Origin: CAZQKW01 sp964594075
Lineage (GTDB): Bacteria > Desulfobacterota > WTBG01 > CAIYCZ01
DNA length: 64,000 nt
Assembly (NCBI GenBank): GCA_964594075.1
Contig: CAZQKW010000015.1
Location: 1-64,000 of the forward strand
Reading direction: 5' to 3'
Positions within the stretch are counted from its first letter, which is position 1; the number at the start of each line of letters is the position of its first letter. The notes below the pieces were generated by a model. The model made no database searches. It saw only the letters and a program-made list of their open reading frames with translations, and was not told where the DNA came from. Below, piece after piece: positions 35,106 to 44,981 of the stretch. A program made the position numbers and the translations under genes.

Positions 35106-36368
35106 TTAATTGATGAAATTAACGAAAACGAGAGCAGAGTTTTTGCCACCAAACCCATATGAATTTGAAAGAACCGTGTGAACTTCAGCACACCGTCCCA
35201 CATTTGGGACATAATCCAAATCACACTCTGGGTCAGGATCTTCGTAATTTATGGTAGGAGGTAAAAATTGATATTTTAATGTAAGGAAAGAGGCAACAGC
35301 TTCAATCGCCCCTGCAGCGCCAAGAGCATGACCGGTCATTGACTTATTTGCGCTAATCGGAATTTTATATGCCTTATCTCCAAAAACCTTTTTTATAACT
35401 TTGGTTTCGTTTTTGTCATTAAATGGGGTTGAAGTGCCATGTGCATTAATATAATCAATTTCTTCTGGAGAAATACCGGCATCCGCAATTGCGCGCCTAA
35501 CACAAACACTCCCTGCCTCCGCGTCGGGAGCCGGTTGCACCATATGAAAAGCATCAAGTGTAGAGTAATACCCCGCAATTTCACCATAAATTTTAGCATT
35601 TCGCCGGAGAGCATGTCCCAATTCCTCCATTACCATGATGCCTGCTCCTTCGCTTAAAACAAAGCCATTCCTCTTGGCATCAAAAGGCCTTGAAGCTTTT
35701 TCCGGCGGATCGTTCAACGTAGACAATGCATGAATAATATCAAATGAGCCGAGTGTTAATGGTGCCAGCGGTGCTTCAGCTCCGCCGACTATACAGATAT
35801 CCAGAAGTCCATTCTTGATGCATTGATACGCATAGCCAATAGAGTCATTTCCCGTTGAACATGCGCCAGCTATAGTATTGCTAAACCCTTTAATACCCAG
35901 CGCAATTGAGACCTGACTGGCGGCTGCTCCCGGAAACAGACTGCTGTTTAGATAAGGGCTGACTCTTTTAAGGCCTTTTTCAAGGAAAATGGTGTGTTGC
36001 GTTTCTGCTAATGGTATGCCACCCATTGCGGAGCCTATTATAATACCTATATCAAAAGCATTATGTTCGTTGATTTTCAGTTCAGCATCTTTAATCGCCA
36101 TTTGAGCCGCAACCACTGCAAAATGTGAAAAACGGTCCATTTTCTTAGCGCTTAATGGATCCATATAGTCTGTGGGATCAAAATCTTTAACTTCACCTGC
36201 GACCTTGGAGTTAAAAGTTGATATATCAAAGCTTGTTATAGTCCCAATGCCTGATTTACCCTCTTTTAAAGAATTCCAAAATGCTTCAAGACCTATACCG
36301 ATTGGAGATACAACTCCCAGCCCTGTTATGACTACTCTCCTGCTTTTATAGTAATTATTCATAATCAA
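35106..36368 (-). CDS. Beta-ketoacyl-ACP synthase (FabF-like)
   Basis: A 420-residue condensing enzyme. It has the thiolase fold and a complete Cys-His-His site: AGACSTGNDS, NAHGTSTPFND and KSMTGHALGAAG. The opening VVITGLGVVSPIG and the closing NSYGFGGKNSALVF are typical of FabF. Two closely spaced ATG codons (36368 and 36362) are possible starts. It forms a divergent pair with a second ketosynthase at 36898, and no ketoreductase, dehydratase or acyltransferase gene is nearby. It may serve a special fatty acid or small polyketide rather than bulk fatty acid synthesis. Confidence 0.88.
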   Translation of the reverse strand: MIMNNYYKSRRVVITGLGVVSPIGIGLEAFWNSLKEGKSGIGTITSFDISTFNSKVAGEVKDFDPTDYMDPLSAKKMDRFSHFAVVAAQMAIKDAELKINEHNAFDIGIIIGSAMGGIPLAETQHTIFLEKGLKRVSPYLNSSLFPGAAASQVSIALGIKGFSNTIAGACSTGNDSIGYAYQCIKNGLLDICIVGGAEAPLAPLTLGSFDIIHALSTLNDPPEKASRPFDAKRNGFVLSEGAGIMVMEELGHALRRNAKIYGEIAGYYSTLDAFHMVQPAPDAEAGSVCVRRAIADAGISPEEIDYINAHGTSTPFNDKNETKVIKKVFGDKAYKIPISANKSMTGHALGAAGAIEAVASFLTLKYQFLPPTINYEDPDPECDLDYVPNVGRCAEVHTVLSNSYGFGGKNSALVFVNFIN

Positions 36369-36420
36369 TAAACCTCATGATGGATTGAAAAAATTATTTC
36401 AGGAACTATAATTTACCAAT

Positions 36421-36612
36421 TTAAACTTTTTGTTTTTTTTCCTGGTATTCCAGCACTGCTTTAATATGTGCGTCTTCCCAGACTCTCCACCCCCTCCAAT
36501 CTTTTTTTGCCGTATTTAATTCTGGAATTCGATTTTTTTCTGCTAACCAGCGACGAAGGGTAGATTCAGATACATTAACTTTTTTAAGAAATTCTTTTGT
36601 TGAATATGGCAT
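36421..36612 (-). CDS. Small MerR/excisionase-type HTH protein
   Basis: A 63-residue DNA-binding protein. TKEFLKKVNVSESTLRRWL is a MerR-like helix-turn-helix and GWRVWEDAHIKAVLEY the wing and following helix. It lacks a dimerisation or effector domain. It is the first gene of the minus-strand ketosynthase operon and faces the strong divergent promoter, so it may regulate both ketosynthase operons. Confidence 0.72.
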   Translation of the reverse strand: MPYSTKEFLKKVNVSESTLRRWLAEKNRIPELNTAKKDWRGWRVWEDAHIKAVLEYQEKKQKV

Positions 36613-36814
36613 CAGAAATTCCTTTCAGGATCATTGTAAATGATTAGAAAACAAAAATCCCTTTTAATTCATTTAAAGGTTTGATAGGTATAACAGGCAT
36701 AAAGCCTATCAAGCAAGAAATACTCTGTCAACAAAAATGTTTATTTTAAATTATTTAACATGATGTTTAATAATAGCTATGTTTAGTCCATAGAATTATG
36801 CTGTTAAAATTTTA

Positions 36815-36843
36815 TTGACATTGTTAAATAATAATTTTATAAA
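36815..36843 (+). promoter_or_regulatory. Strong sigma-70-like promoter
   Basis: TTGACA (36815-36820), an exact 17-base spacer and TATAAA (36838-36843) lie 54 bases before the FabB-like gene. The surroundings (36613-36897) are very AT-rich and contain no other feature I can support. Confidence 0.7.
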
Positions 36844-36897
36844 AATATCAAATTATAGTATGTTGATTTTGGCAGATATCTATATATAGGGATTGTT

Positions 36898-38133
36898 ATG
36901 GAGAGAAGAGCAGTCATAACCGGATATGGAATAATATCGAGTATTGGTAATAATTGCGCGGAAGTGTTGGAGGCGTTACGGCAGAACAAATCTGGTATTG
37001 TTGCAGTTCCTGAATGGGCGGAATTGGGTTTTAAAAGCTGTGTTGGCGGCACTATAAAGAATCTCAACATTGAAGAGGTAAGAAAAAAAATAGGATTAAA
37101 ATCCCGCTATATGGATTTATCAGGGTTATATTCTGCATTAGCCTCCATAGAAGCATTGGAAAATAGCTGTTTATATCCTGAAGTGTTAGCCTCTGAAAGA
37201 ACAGGCTGCGTAGTCGGCAGTGGCGTTTCCAATACTGAGCCAATTTATCAAGCGGGCGCTAAACTTTACGATAAAAACGGGAAAATTACACCATACGGCG
37301 TTACCAGAAGTATGACCAGCAGTTGCAGCGCAAATCTGGTAAATCTTTATGGCATCAGGGGAAGGAGTTATTCCATCAGTTCGGCCTGTGCCACCTCCCT
37401 GCACAATATCGGTCACGCCTGTGAATTAATCTGGGGCGGAATATGCGATGTGGTGCTTGCAGGCGGTGCGGATGAAGTATCGTCTATTATGACGGCTAAT
37501 TTTGACGGCATGCGTTCAGCATTATCCAACAATTTTAATGATATACCGGAAAAAGCCTCCCGCCCTTACGATATCAAGCGAGATGGTTTTGTCATAAGCG
37601 GCGGGGCTGGAATTGTGATAGTTGAGGAATTTGAACACGCAAAAAAGCGAAATGCCCCGGTATATGCTGAAGTGGTGGGCTATGGCGCAAGTTCTGACGG
37701 ACACGATATTATTCAGCCTCATCCTGAGGGAGAGGGAGCATATCGGTGTATTAAAGAGGCTATGGAGATGGCGCGATGCGACCCCCAACATATTGATTAT
37801 ATTAATACCCATGGAACCGGGACGCCAGCCGGAGATGTTGCCGAATGCCGGGCTATTAAAAAAATTTTTGGAAATCATCGGGTGCCTATATCCTCAACGA
37901 AGTCATTAACAGGCCACGGTATCGGCGCTTCAGGCGCGCAGGAATTAATTTATTGTCTGTTAATGATGAAACACGGATTCATTACTGCTTCGGTGAACAT
38001 AGAGGAGCTTGACCCTGAATTTACTGGTTTTGATATTGTTTTAAAAAACAGAAACGTTCACTTAAAAAAAGTGCTAACCAATAGCTTCGGGTTTGGGGGG
38101 ACTAATGCATGCATGATTCTTGAGAAAATTTAA
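36898..38133 (+). CDS. Beta-ketoacyl-ACP synthase (FabB-like)
   Basis: A 411-residue condensing enzyme, closer to FabB by its opening VITGYGIISSIGNN and QNKSGI. The Cys-His-His site is present: SSACATSLHNIGHA, NTHGTGTPAGD and KSLTGHGIGASG. The closing NSFGFGGTNACMILEKI is standard. It is transcribed from the strong promoter above and is followed by an acyl carrier protein gene after 25 bases. With the divergent FabF-like gene it could form a two-ketosynthase acyl system. Both have their active-site Cys, so neither looks like a chain-length-factor partner. Confidence 0.88.
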   Translation: MERRAVITGYGIISSIGNNCAEVLEALRQNKSGIVAVPEWAELGFKSCVGGTIKNLNIEEVRKKIGLKSRYMDLSGLYSALASIEALENSCLYPEVLASERTGCVVGSGVSNTEPIYQAGAKLYDKNGKITPYGVTRSMTSSCSANLVNLYGIRGRSYSISSACATSLHNIGHACELIWGGICDVVLAGGADEVSSIMTANFDGMRSALSNNFNDIPEKASRPYDIKRDGFVISGGAGIVIVEEFEHAKKRNAPVYAEVVGYGASSDGHDIIQPHPEGEGAYRCIKEAMEMARCDPQHIDYINTHGTGTPAGDVAECRAIKKIFGNHRVPISSTKSLTGHGIGASGAQELIYCLLMMKHGFITASVNIEELDPEFTGFDIVLKNRNVHLKKVLTNSFGFGGTNACMILEKI

Positions 38134-38158
38134 TAATATTGGGAGAAGGAGGCTTTAA

Positions 38159-38437
38159 GTGGAACGCGAAGAAATTTTACAAAGAGTATCAGATGTAATA
38201 AGGCAAGTTCTTATGGCAGAGCAACTGGTGGTAAAGCCCGAGAGTAATCTGGCAGATGATCTTGGTATGGATTCAATGGGCGCGGTGGAATTTGTTAATA
38301 CTGTTGAGGATGAATATAAAATATCAATTAATGAAGATGAAATGCAATCAATTAAGACTGTCAATGATGCGGTGAATTTGATATGGAAAAAAACCAACGG
38401 TCATGAATCAGGTTTGGGCATGGGCGATGCCTCATAA
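38159..38437 (+). CDS. Acyl carrier protein
   Basis: A 92-residue protein with a GTG start preceded by AAGGAGG. LADDLGMDSMGAVEFVNTVE contains the DSM phosphopantetheine site (Ser in GMDSMG). The helical ACP fold covers residues 1-80, and a Gly-rich tail follows. It is the dedicated carrier for the adjacent ketosynthase(s) by position. A convergent FadL gene ends six bases away. Confidence 0.85.
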   Translation: MEREEILQRVSDVIRQVLMAEQLVVKPESNLADDLGMDSMGAVEFVNTVEDEYKISINEDEMQSIKTVNDAVNLIWKKTNGHESGLGMGDAS

Positions 38438-38442
38438 TATAC

Positions 38443-39687
38443 CTATTTTGCATAGGTAAGAGTCAAGGCCAGCATATTAACAAAAGCTTTGAACTTGCCA
38501 TTAAAGCCATCCTGATTACGCCTGACGTTTTTATCTTTATAAAAGCATAGATAATTGGCTACATCAACTGTCCATTTTCCGGTTGTATACCCGAACCCCA
38601 TAGTATAAATGTTTTTATCAGAATCATACAGAATGGGGTCCTGATGGGCTTCGGGAACCGGGCTTGCGTCAAAAAGATATCCAGCCCTGAGCGTGACTTT
38701 TTCTCCCGGTTTATAGCTTACGCCAAAACAAAAATCGTAAGTATCATGATAGTTCCTTATAATTGGCGCTGCATCTTTTTTCAACAACAGTGAAACAGGT
38801 TTGCTATAATTGAGAGCCAACGAATCATATTGGCTCCAGTCAATCCAGTAAACGTCAAATTCAAAAGTCCAGCGTGATGTCGGCGCATAGCAGAATCCTG
38901 TTGTAATGAATCCCGGTAAATCAATGTTGATTGATGCATTACCTTCTGGAACAATCGAGCGCAATAGTTTAGGAACACGGAAAGTTATGTCCCCTTCATA
39001 GTTCATGTGAACGGTGCTGCGATAGGCTACACCAAATGTTACCGTATCAGTTAAATGGTATAATAACCCCAAATTGTATCCCCAGCCAAAATCATTTCCC
39101 TGAAACGTTGCTTCTCCGTCACGCGATGGTGTTAATTTTATCTTTTTCCTTTGTAATACATCAGAATAGACAGGACTAAAGCCTCCTGCTATTGATATCT
39201 TTGGCGTGAGCTGGCAGGAAATAACCGGGTTAAGGAAAAAGCTTCTCAGTTGCGCAAATGTTGCCAGATAACGGCCCTCCCAATCCCGGGGCCAATTACT
39301 GGTTAAACCATATGGAGAAAATGAACCGATGCCAATGCTCCAGCGGTCGTTTAATTTTTTTGTTGCAAAAAATGTAGGGAGTAAAAAAAACTTGCTGTCT
39401 TGATCAACCTTGTTTCCGTTGCACGAAACCCGAAACGACGCATTAGATATAATTAATGTGCCGCCCCAGGAATACCGAGTGCCGTTAAGCTGATTGATGG
39501 CAGCTGGGTTGTATAGTACAGCAGACGGATTTTTAACTTGTGCGGTATATGCAAGGCCCATAGAACTTGCGGCAGCGTCTTGATTGTAGATCAAAAATCC
39601 GCCTGCAAACGAATTGACGGGATTGGCCAGTATTGTTATTACCATTACAAACAAATAAATGTGTATATATAAAAGCCTGTATTTCAT
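38443..39687 (-). CDS. OmpP1/FadL-family outer-membrane transporter
   Basis: A 414-residue beta-barrel with a signal peptide (cleavage near SFAGG). The mature N-terminus GGFLIYNQDAAASSMGLAYT and NPSAVLYNPAAI are the FadL/OmpP1 hallmarks (the hatch with an NPA motif). The barrel ends in LALTLTYAK, near the usual aromatic end. The family moves long-chain fatty acids or other hydrophobic molecules inward across the outer membrane. Convergence with the ACP/ketosynthase operon may be a functional link to acyl metabolism. Confidence 0.88.
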   Translation of the reverse strand: MKYRLLYIHIYLFVMVITILANPVNSFAGGFLIYNQDAAASSMGLAYTAQVKNPSAVLYNPAAINQLNGTRYSWGGTLIISNASFRVSCNGNKVDQDSKFFLLPTFFATKKLNDRWSIGIGSFSPYGLTSNWPRDWEGRYLATFAQLRSFFLNPVISCQLTPKISIAGGFSPVYSDVLQRKKIKLTPSRDGEATFQGNDFGWGYNLGLLYHLTDTVTFGVAYRSTVHMNYEGDITFRVPKLLRSIVPEGNASINIDLPGFITTGFCYAPTSRWTFEFDVYWIDWSQYDSLALNYSKPVSLLLKKDAAPIIRNYHDTYDFCFGVSYKPGEKVTLRAGYLFDASPVPEAHQDPILYDSDKNIYTMGFGYTTGKWTVDVANYLCFYKDKNVRRNQDGFNGKFKAFVNMLALTLTYAK

Positions 39688-39830
39688 GAATTCCTCATTC
39701 TTATAGGTGTCAGTGTTGCCAATCAGGTAAACTCGGTCAAATTATCGTCAATATATGCAAAAAGCTTTAAAAAATATAATTATTTTTAACAAATAGAAAA
39801 CACTATTTTCCAATAGCAAAGGGCAAAACT

Positions 39831-40772
39831 TTGATTCTCATAACAGGCGCGGCGGGGCACATTGGCAAAAGGATGGCACGGCGGTTTCTTAAAGAGGGCA
39901 TTGAATTTATTGGTATTGATGTGGCCGATAATTTTGAACTGCCTGATTACCGGTTTGTCAAACTTGATATACGCGACCCGGCAATTGATCGCCTTATAGC
40001 AAACAATGGGATTAATGCCATTATCCATCTTGCATTTTGCACGAAGCCTAAAATGAACCCTCAGGTGCGGGATGACATTGACTTGAACGGTTCCAAAAAC
40101 CTTGTGCAATGCGCCGTCAAAAACAAGGTAAAACATTTTATTTTTGCCAGCAGCGGACGGGTATATGGCGATAAGAACAGCCCGGGGGGGATATATGACG
40201 ATGATGGCAATTATCTTAATCCAAAAGACGATGAATATGCAGTCAATAAAATAAAAGTTGAAAAGATGCTTTTACAGCAGGCAAAAGAACATGCTTTTAA
40301 ACTTGCCATCCTGCGCCTGGGTATTGTCTGCTGGGAAGGCGGTGGAGCGGGTTTCGGCGATATGCTCAGGGCAACTTCAAAAAGCGGACGTTTTTTTGTT
40401 CTTGCTGATAAAAATCCGCCCATTCAACTGGTGCATGTGGAAGACGTTATTGAGGCATGTTGCCATGCCATTGGTAAAGAGGGTATTTTTGATGTGGCCG
40501 CAGAAGATACCATGACCATATATGATCTTTTTGCAGAAGCTGCAAGACTGGGGGGCGTAAAACCATCGGTAATTCGTCTCTGGGAAAAGCCAACACTATT
40601 AATAATGTCCATATTGTGGAAAATTGGTGTGATACCCATCCCCCCTCTGTATGTCAGGATGTTTGGGTATGATATTACACGGGATATAACGAAAACCGTT
40701 CACACACTTGGCAGACCCCGTTATTCTACTCAGCAAATCTTACATTGCGTTGTTCAAAAAACGCCGTCTTGA
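39831..40772 (+). CDS. NAD-dependent epimerase/dehydratase with TTG start
   Basis: A 313-residue extended SDR. The frame begins with TTG at 39831 after AAAGGG and reads straight into ILITGAAGHIGKRMARR, the nucleotide-binding motif. No in-frame ATG lies between it and that motif, so TTG is the likely start. FASSGRVYG supplies the catalytic Ser and YAVNKIKVEK the YxxxK. The C-terminal half binds the substrate, probably a nucleotide sugar. A short gap and a convergent RNase G gene follow. Not closely similar to the SDR at 33459. Confidence 0.8.
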   Translation: MILITGAAGHIGKRMARRFLKEGIEFIGIDVADNFELPDYRFVKLDIRDPAIDRLIANNGINAIIHLAFCTKPKMNPQVRDDIDLNGSKNLVQCAVKNKVKHFIFASSGRVYGDKNSPGGIYDDDGNYLNPKDDEYAVNKIKVEKMLLQQAKEHAFKLAILRLGIVCWEGGGAGFGDMLRATSKSGRFFVLADKNPPIQLVHVEDVIEACCHAIGKEGIFDVAAEDTMTIYDLFAEAARLGGVKPSVIRLWEKPTLLIMSILWKIGVIPIPPLYVRMFGYDITRDITKTVHTLGRPRYSTQQILHCVVQKTPS

Positions 40773-40809
40773 AAAGCGCGTTACGTTTCAAGCGAAATCG
40801 TCCAGCGCT

Positions 40810-42336
40810 TCACTGCGAATAGATTTCAAACTGCTCATGATGCAGCTCGTCTTTTATCTTTATGATAATTTTTTTCTTAATTTGTTTTTCCAACTCTTCA
40901 ATACCATTGCGCTCTTCATCGTAGAGAAAAGTTGCGACATCAGGATGAACCAGCACGATGATATTATTGCCCAGGTTGTTCATGGCTTCTCGCCGAATGG
41001 CACGCAGAATTTCATAGCACAGCGAAGGCGTTGACCTGATAGATCCTCTCCCTTCGCAGTAGGGACATGGTTCGCCCATTTTGCGGCTTAGATTTTCGCG
41101 CACCCGCTTCCGTGTCATCTCAATCAAGCCCAGTTCCGAGATGTTTAGGATAGTTGTTTTTGCACGGTCCTTGCTGAGAGCCTCTTTAAATGCTTGTAAT
41201 ATTTTTTCGCGGTCATTTTCCTTCGCCATATCTATAAAATCAATGATAATAATACCGCCCAAATTTCTTAGGCGAATCTGATAGGCAATTTCTTTTACTG
41301 CTTCCAGATTGGTTTTGAAGATAGTGTCATCGGGATTTCCCTTGCCCACGAATCTACCCGTATTTACGTCAATAGCAACCAGCGCTTCTGTTTCTTCAAT
41401 AACAATATAACCGCCTGATTTCAGCCAAATTCTTTTGCCCAGCGCCCGGCTGATTTCAACCTCAATCCCAAACGCATCAAAAATCGGCTCCTCACACTCA
41501 TACAACTCAACCGAGCGTTTAAGTTCGGGCATAAAGGTTTCAGAAAATTCTAAAATACTTTCATAGGTTTTTCGTGAATCAACAATAACCCGTGTTACAT
41601 CTTTTGAGTAAAGATCGCGTATTGCACGCAGAGCAATGCTTAAATCCTCGTGCACAAGACTTGGGACCGGCGCATACCGCGTGCGTTTCTGAATATTGTC
41701 CCAGAGCCGTACCAGAAAATCCATGTCCATTAAAATCTCTTCTTCCGTAGCGCCTTCGCTGGCCGTGCGTATTATAAAACCGACATCGGGGGGTTTTATC
41801 CTTTGGACAATTTCTTTGAGCCGTGTCCGTTCCGCCTCGTTTTCTATCCTGCGCGAGATGCCTACATGATTCACCATCGGCATATATACAAGATAACGGC
41901 CGGGAAGCGAAATGTGCGATGAAATTCTGGAGCCCTTTGAACCGATGGGCTCTTTAACGACCTGAACCAGTATCTCCTGTCCCTCAGTTATCAAATCTTC
42001 GATGGGATAGTTTGGACGTGAGGTTTGCTCGTCCGCCAGTTTTTCATTTTGTTCCATATCCAATGGCACTTCCGATATACCATTCATAACGCCGTCAAAA
42101 ATTTTGTTGTTGTGATACACATCAACAACATAAAGAAACGCGGAACGAGAAATGCCGATGTCCACAAAGGCAGCCTGCATGCCGGGCAGTACCCGTGTCA
42201 CTCTTCCCTTGTAGATGTTGCCGGTAATGCCTTTGTCAGATTCACGTTCAATATGCAGCTCGGCAAGCGATCCATTTTCCATGAGCGCAACGCGAGTTTC
42301 AAGCGATGTCACATTAATTATTAATTCGGAACTCAT
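40810..42336 (-). CDS. rng: Ribonuclease G/E
   Basis: A 508-residue endoribonuclease for rRNA and mRNA processing. An S1 domain (about 35-125) starts GNIYKGRVTRVLPGMQAAFVDIG. The RNase H-like and DNase I-like parts carry ALVAIDVNTGRFVGKG and IIIDFIDM with the metal-binding Asp residues. The zinc-link motif CPYCEG is present near residue 425. The length matches RNase G rather than RNase E, which has a long scaffold tail. It follows the radical SAM gene after 15 bases, a pairing seen widely in bacteria. Confidence 0.95.
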   Translation of the reverse strand: MSSELIINVTSLETRVALMENGSLAELHIERESDKGITGNIYKGRVTRVLPGMQAAFVDIGISRSAFLYVVDVYHNNKIFDGVMNGISEVPLDMEQNEKLADEQTSRPNYPIEDLITEGQEILVQVVKEPIGSKGSRISSHISLPGRYLVYMPMVNHVGISRRIENEAERTRLKEIVQRIKPPDVGFIIRTASEGATEEEILMDMDFLVRLWDNIQKRTRYAPVPSLVHEDLSIALRAIRDLYSKDVTRVIVDSRKTYESILEFSETFMPELKRSVELYECEEPIFDAFGIEVEISRALGKRIWLKSGGYIVIEETEALVAIDVNTGRFVGKGNPDDTIFKTNLEAVKEIAYQIRLRNLGGIIIIDFIDMAKENDREKILQAFKEALSKDRAKTTILNISELGLIEMTRKRVRENLSRKMGEPCPYCEGRGSIRSTPSLCYEILRAIRREAMNNLGNNIIVLVHPDVATFLYDEERNGIEELEKQIKKKIIIKIKDELHHEQFEIYSQ

Positions 42337-42351
42337 ACAGCGGGATCTGGT

Positions 42352-44892
42352 TTATGCAGTAAGCTTGGTTATGTGCAATAACTTTCTTTGTTTATCGTCG
42401 AGTTCTAAAATTTCACCCAGAATATCACCGATTCTGGGCATAGCCCCGGACGTGTTGTTTACCGTGATTTCTATGGTGTCATTGTCTTTAAGCGAAAGGT
42501 TGCTGACCAGGGGTCGTATGTTAATGGAAACGGTTGAGCCATTTTTTGTGGTCTTGATAAAAAAATCCTCAGCCTTTAAAAAAGCTGCCAGGGCATCATC
42601 TATAGCGCTGATGGAAGGTGCAGTACCGCATTCGGGTAATGGAATACGCGCACGATATTTTTGATAAACCATTATATCAGGGGCAAAAAGCTTTTTCAAA
42701 AAAATTTCTTCAACACTTAACATCGTTATTCCCGAGGGAAGATGTTTATTTACGTGTGCGACAATGATGTCCGGCGGAATATGTTGAACAAGTTCCACAT
42801 CAAAGAATTCGCATTCGCTTTCAATTCCCACCGGCAACGCCTGGTAAAAAATTACCCGCGGATGCGGATGATAGCCCTGAGTATAGTTGATCGGCATGCA
42901 CGCTCGTCTTAGGGCGCGGATTATGCATCGGGACAATTCAAGATGACTGACGAAACGTGCGGAACCGCTTTTGCTGAAATGACACCGATAGCGATATATC
43001 GGCGTTTTAGGAGAATCGGGAGGGTAACTGTCGAAGGAAGAGTTCACTGGCGGATTAGTGCACTCTGAGGGGTAGCTTGGGGTAGGCTGCTGAATACCGC
43101 ACACTCCACAGTTTTTGCAACCCGTTACGCGACAATCATCAGTAGTTTCACCTGTGAGCGCTTTCTGATATTCTGCTTTCAGGAAGTCAACACTGACCCC
43201 GCAGCATATATGTTCCCAAGGCAGAAGCTCGTCTGTGGCTCTGGCGCGGAGGTAAAAATATTTATCAACCTTGCACTCAGCAAATGCCTCATCCCACACC
43301 GACGGTTTAAAATGTTCTGACCATCCGTCAAAACCTGCGCCTAACTGGTGTGCCTTGATCAGGACGTTACTCAAACGGCGATCACCGCGAGCGAAAACAC
43401 CTTCCAGAATGCTCATTTCAGGATTATGCCATTTAAGCCTGATGCCCGGCCGTTTTAAATGCCTCATCAGGAACATTTGTTTTTCTCGAATTTCATCAGG
43501 CAGTAGCTGCGCTGTCCATTGGAAGGGTGTATGCGGTTTGGGCACAAATGTTGAAACGCTGACATTAAGTTGGTTGCAGTGTCTGATTTTTTTGCCGATC
43601 GCACGAATTTTAGTGGCCAGTGCAACAATGCCCTCAATATCGTCCTGTGTTTCAGTGGGAAGTCCAATCATAAAATACAGCTTAATAAGCTGCCAGCCGG
43701 CAGCAAATACTTCCGCAACCGTGTGCATAATTTCATCTTCGGTGAGATTTTTGTTGATTACAGTGCGCAACCGTTGTGTGCCGGCTTCAGGAGCAATAGT
43801 GAACCCTGTTTTACGAACGTGCTTTATTTCTTCCATCAGCGATCTGGTGAGCGTTTCAGCCCGCAGGGATGGCAGAGAAATCGCAGTTCGGTTCTTCTGA
43901 TGCTGTTTCATGAGTTTTTTTAACAGGGTGTCTATGGCGGTGAAGTCGCCGGCACTGAGCGATGTAAGCGACAGCTCTTCATAGCCGGTGCTTCCCAGTG
44001 TAGTTTCCGCAAGTTCGAGAATATTGTGCAAGCTCCTTTCGCGCACTGGCCGGTAGATCATACCAGCCATGCAAAAACGGCAACCGCGCGTGCAGCCGCG
44101 GGCAATTTCAAGGCTGATGCGGTCATGGATGATTTGCATATATGGGACAATGGGGGTCGTGCATGAAAATGCCGCATCCAAATTTGTTACGTATCCCTTG
44201 ACCACCTTTTTCCCAGCCTGTTTCACGTTAATTATGTTCTTCACCGTCCCATCAGCATGGTAATCAACTTGAAAATGTGTCGGCACATAAATACCGTCAA
44301 TAGCTGCGAGACGATCGAGAAGAATTGACTTGGGGGCATTTGTTTTTTTCCATTCAAGGTAGGTATTGCACAACTCCAAGATCACCTCTTCCCCTTCACC
44401 GATTACAAAAGCGTCAAAAAATGCAGCCAGCGGTTCAGGGTTATAGGTGCAGGGACCGCCCGCAATAATAAGCGGATAGCAGTCGTTTCGTTCCTCTGCA
44501 AGCAGGGGAATATCCGCCAGTGCAAGCATTTTTAGAATATTGCTGTATCCCAGCTCATACTGCAGAGAAAAACCAATGATATGAAACTGGCTGAGCGGGG
44601 TTCGGGATTCAAGCGAACTGAGAGGGATGCGGTTTTCGCGAAGAAGTGCCTCCATATCAACCCACGGCGTAAAAAACCGTTCGCATGCTATATGGGGCTG
44701 AGAGTTTAACAGATGATACAAAAGCTGAAAGCCCAGATGAGACATTCCCACCTCATAGACATCCGGGAAAGCAAGGGCAAACCTTAATTCGACCTTTGAG
44801 AGATCTTTATGTATGGCATTAATTTCATTGCCCAGGTACCTGCTTGCCTTTGAAACGAGGGGAAGAACAGTCTCAAGGATTTCTGCTTTCAT
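42352..44892 (-). CDS. TIGR03960-family radical SAM protein fused to DUF2344/TIGR03936
   Basis: An 846-residue protein. The start at 44892 follows AGGG; a longer frame to 44913 is possible. Residues about 1-190 are a B12-binding-like domain; residues about 230-500 a radical SAM domain with ARGCTRGCRFCMAG (CxxxCxxC). A Cys cluster CKNCGVCG precedes the C-terminal DUF2344 domain (about 620-846, YHPHPRVIFYQALPVGIES). The family is strongly linked to rng, as here, and a role in rRNA or tRNA modification has been suggested, but the reaction is not established. Confidence 0.9.
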   Translation of the reverse strand: MKAEILETVLPLVSKASRYLGNEINAIHKDLSKVELRFALAFPDVYEVGMSHLGFQLLYHLLNSQPHIACERFFTPWVDMEALLRENRIPLSSLESRTPLSQFHIIGFSLQYELGYSNILKMLALADIPLLAEERNDCYPLIIAGGPCTYNPEPLAAFFDAFVIGEGEEVILELCNTYLEWKKTNAPKSILLDRLAAIDGIYVPTHFQVDYHADGTVKNIINVKQAGKKVVKGYVTNLDAAFSCTTPIVPYMQIIHDRISLEIARGCTRGCRFCMAGMIYRPVRERSLHNILELAETTLGSTGYEELSLTSLSAGDFTAIDTLLKKLMKQHQKNRTAISLPSLRAETLTRSLMEEIKHVRKTGFTIAPEAGTQRLRTVINKNLTEDEIMHTVAEVFAAGWQLIKLYFMIGLPTETQDDIEGIVALATKIRAIGKKIRHCNQLNVSVSTFVPKPHTPFQWTAQLLPDEIREKQMFLMRHLKRPGIRLKWHNPEMSILEGVFARGDRRLSNVLIKAHQLGAGFDGWSEHFKPSVWDEAFAECKVDKYFYLRARATDELLPWEHICCGVSVDFLKAEYQKALTGETTDDCRVTGCKNCGVCGIQQPTPSYPSECTNPPVNSSFDSYPPDSPKTPIYRYRCHFSKSGSARFVSHLELSRCIIRALRRACMPINYTQGYHPHPRVIFYQALPVGIESECEFFDVELVQHIPPDIIVAHVNKHLPSGITMLSVEEIFLKKLFAPDIMVYQKYRARIPLPECGTAPSISAIDDALAAFLKAEDFFIKTTKNGSTVSINIRPLVSNLSLKDNDTIEITVNNTSGAMPRIGDILGEILELDDKQRKLLHITKLTA

Positions 44893-44981
44893 TATTTCCC
44901 TAACATGCGCCATAGGGGGCCAAACAATTGTTGCTATTTAATGTTTCACTTTAGTGTAGTCCACGATGCAGTGCGCACTGC

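Noticed and set aside
38440..38458. Perfect 7-bp palindrome between the convergent ACP and FadL genes.
   Set aside because: It has no T tract on either side, and it overlaps the FadL stop. Too weak to call a terminator.
43271..43900. A long antisense open frame inside the radical SAM gene.
   Set aside because: It has no ribosome site or family match and lies wholly opposite a well-supported gene.
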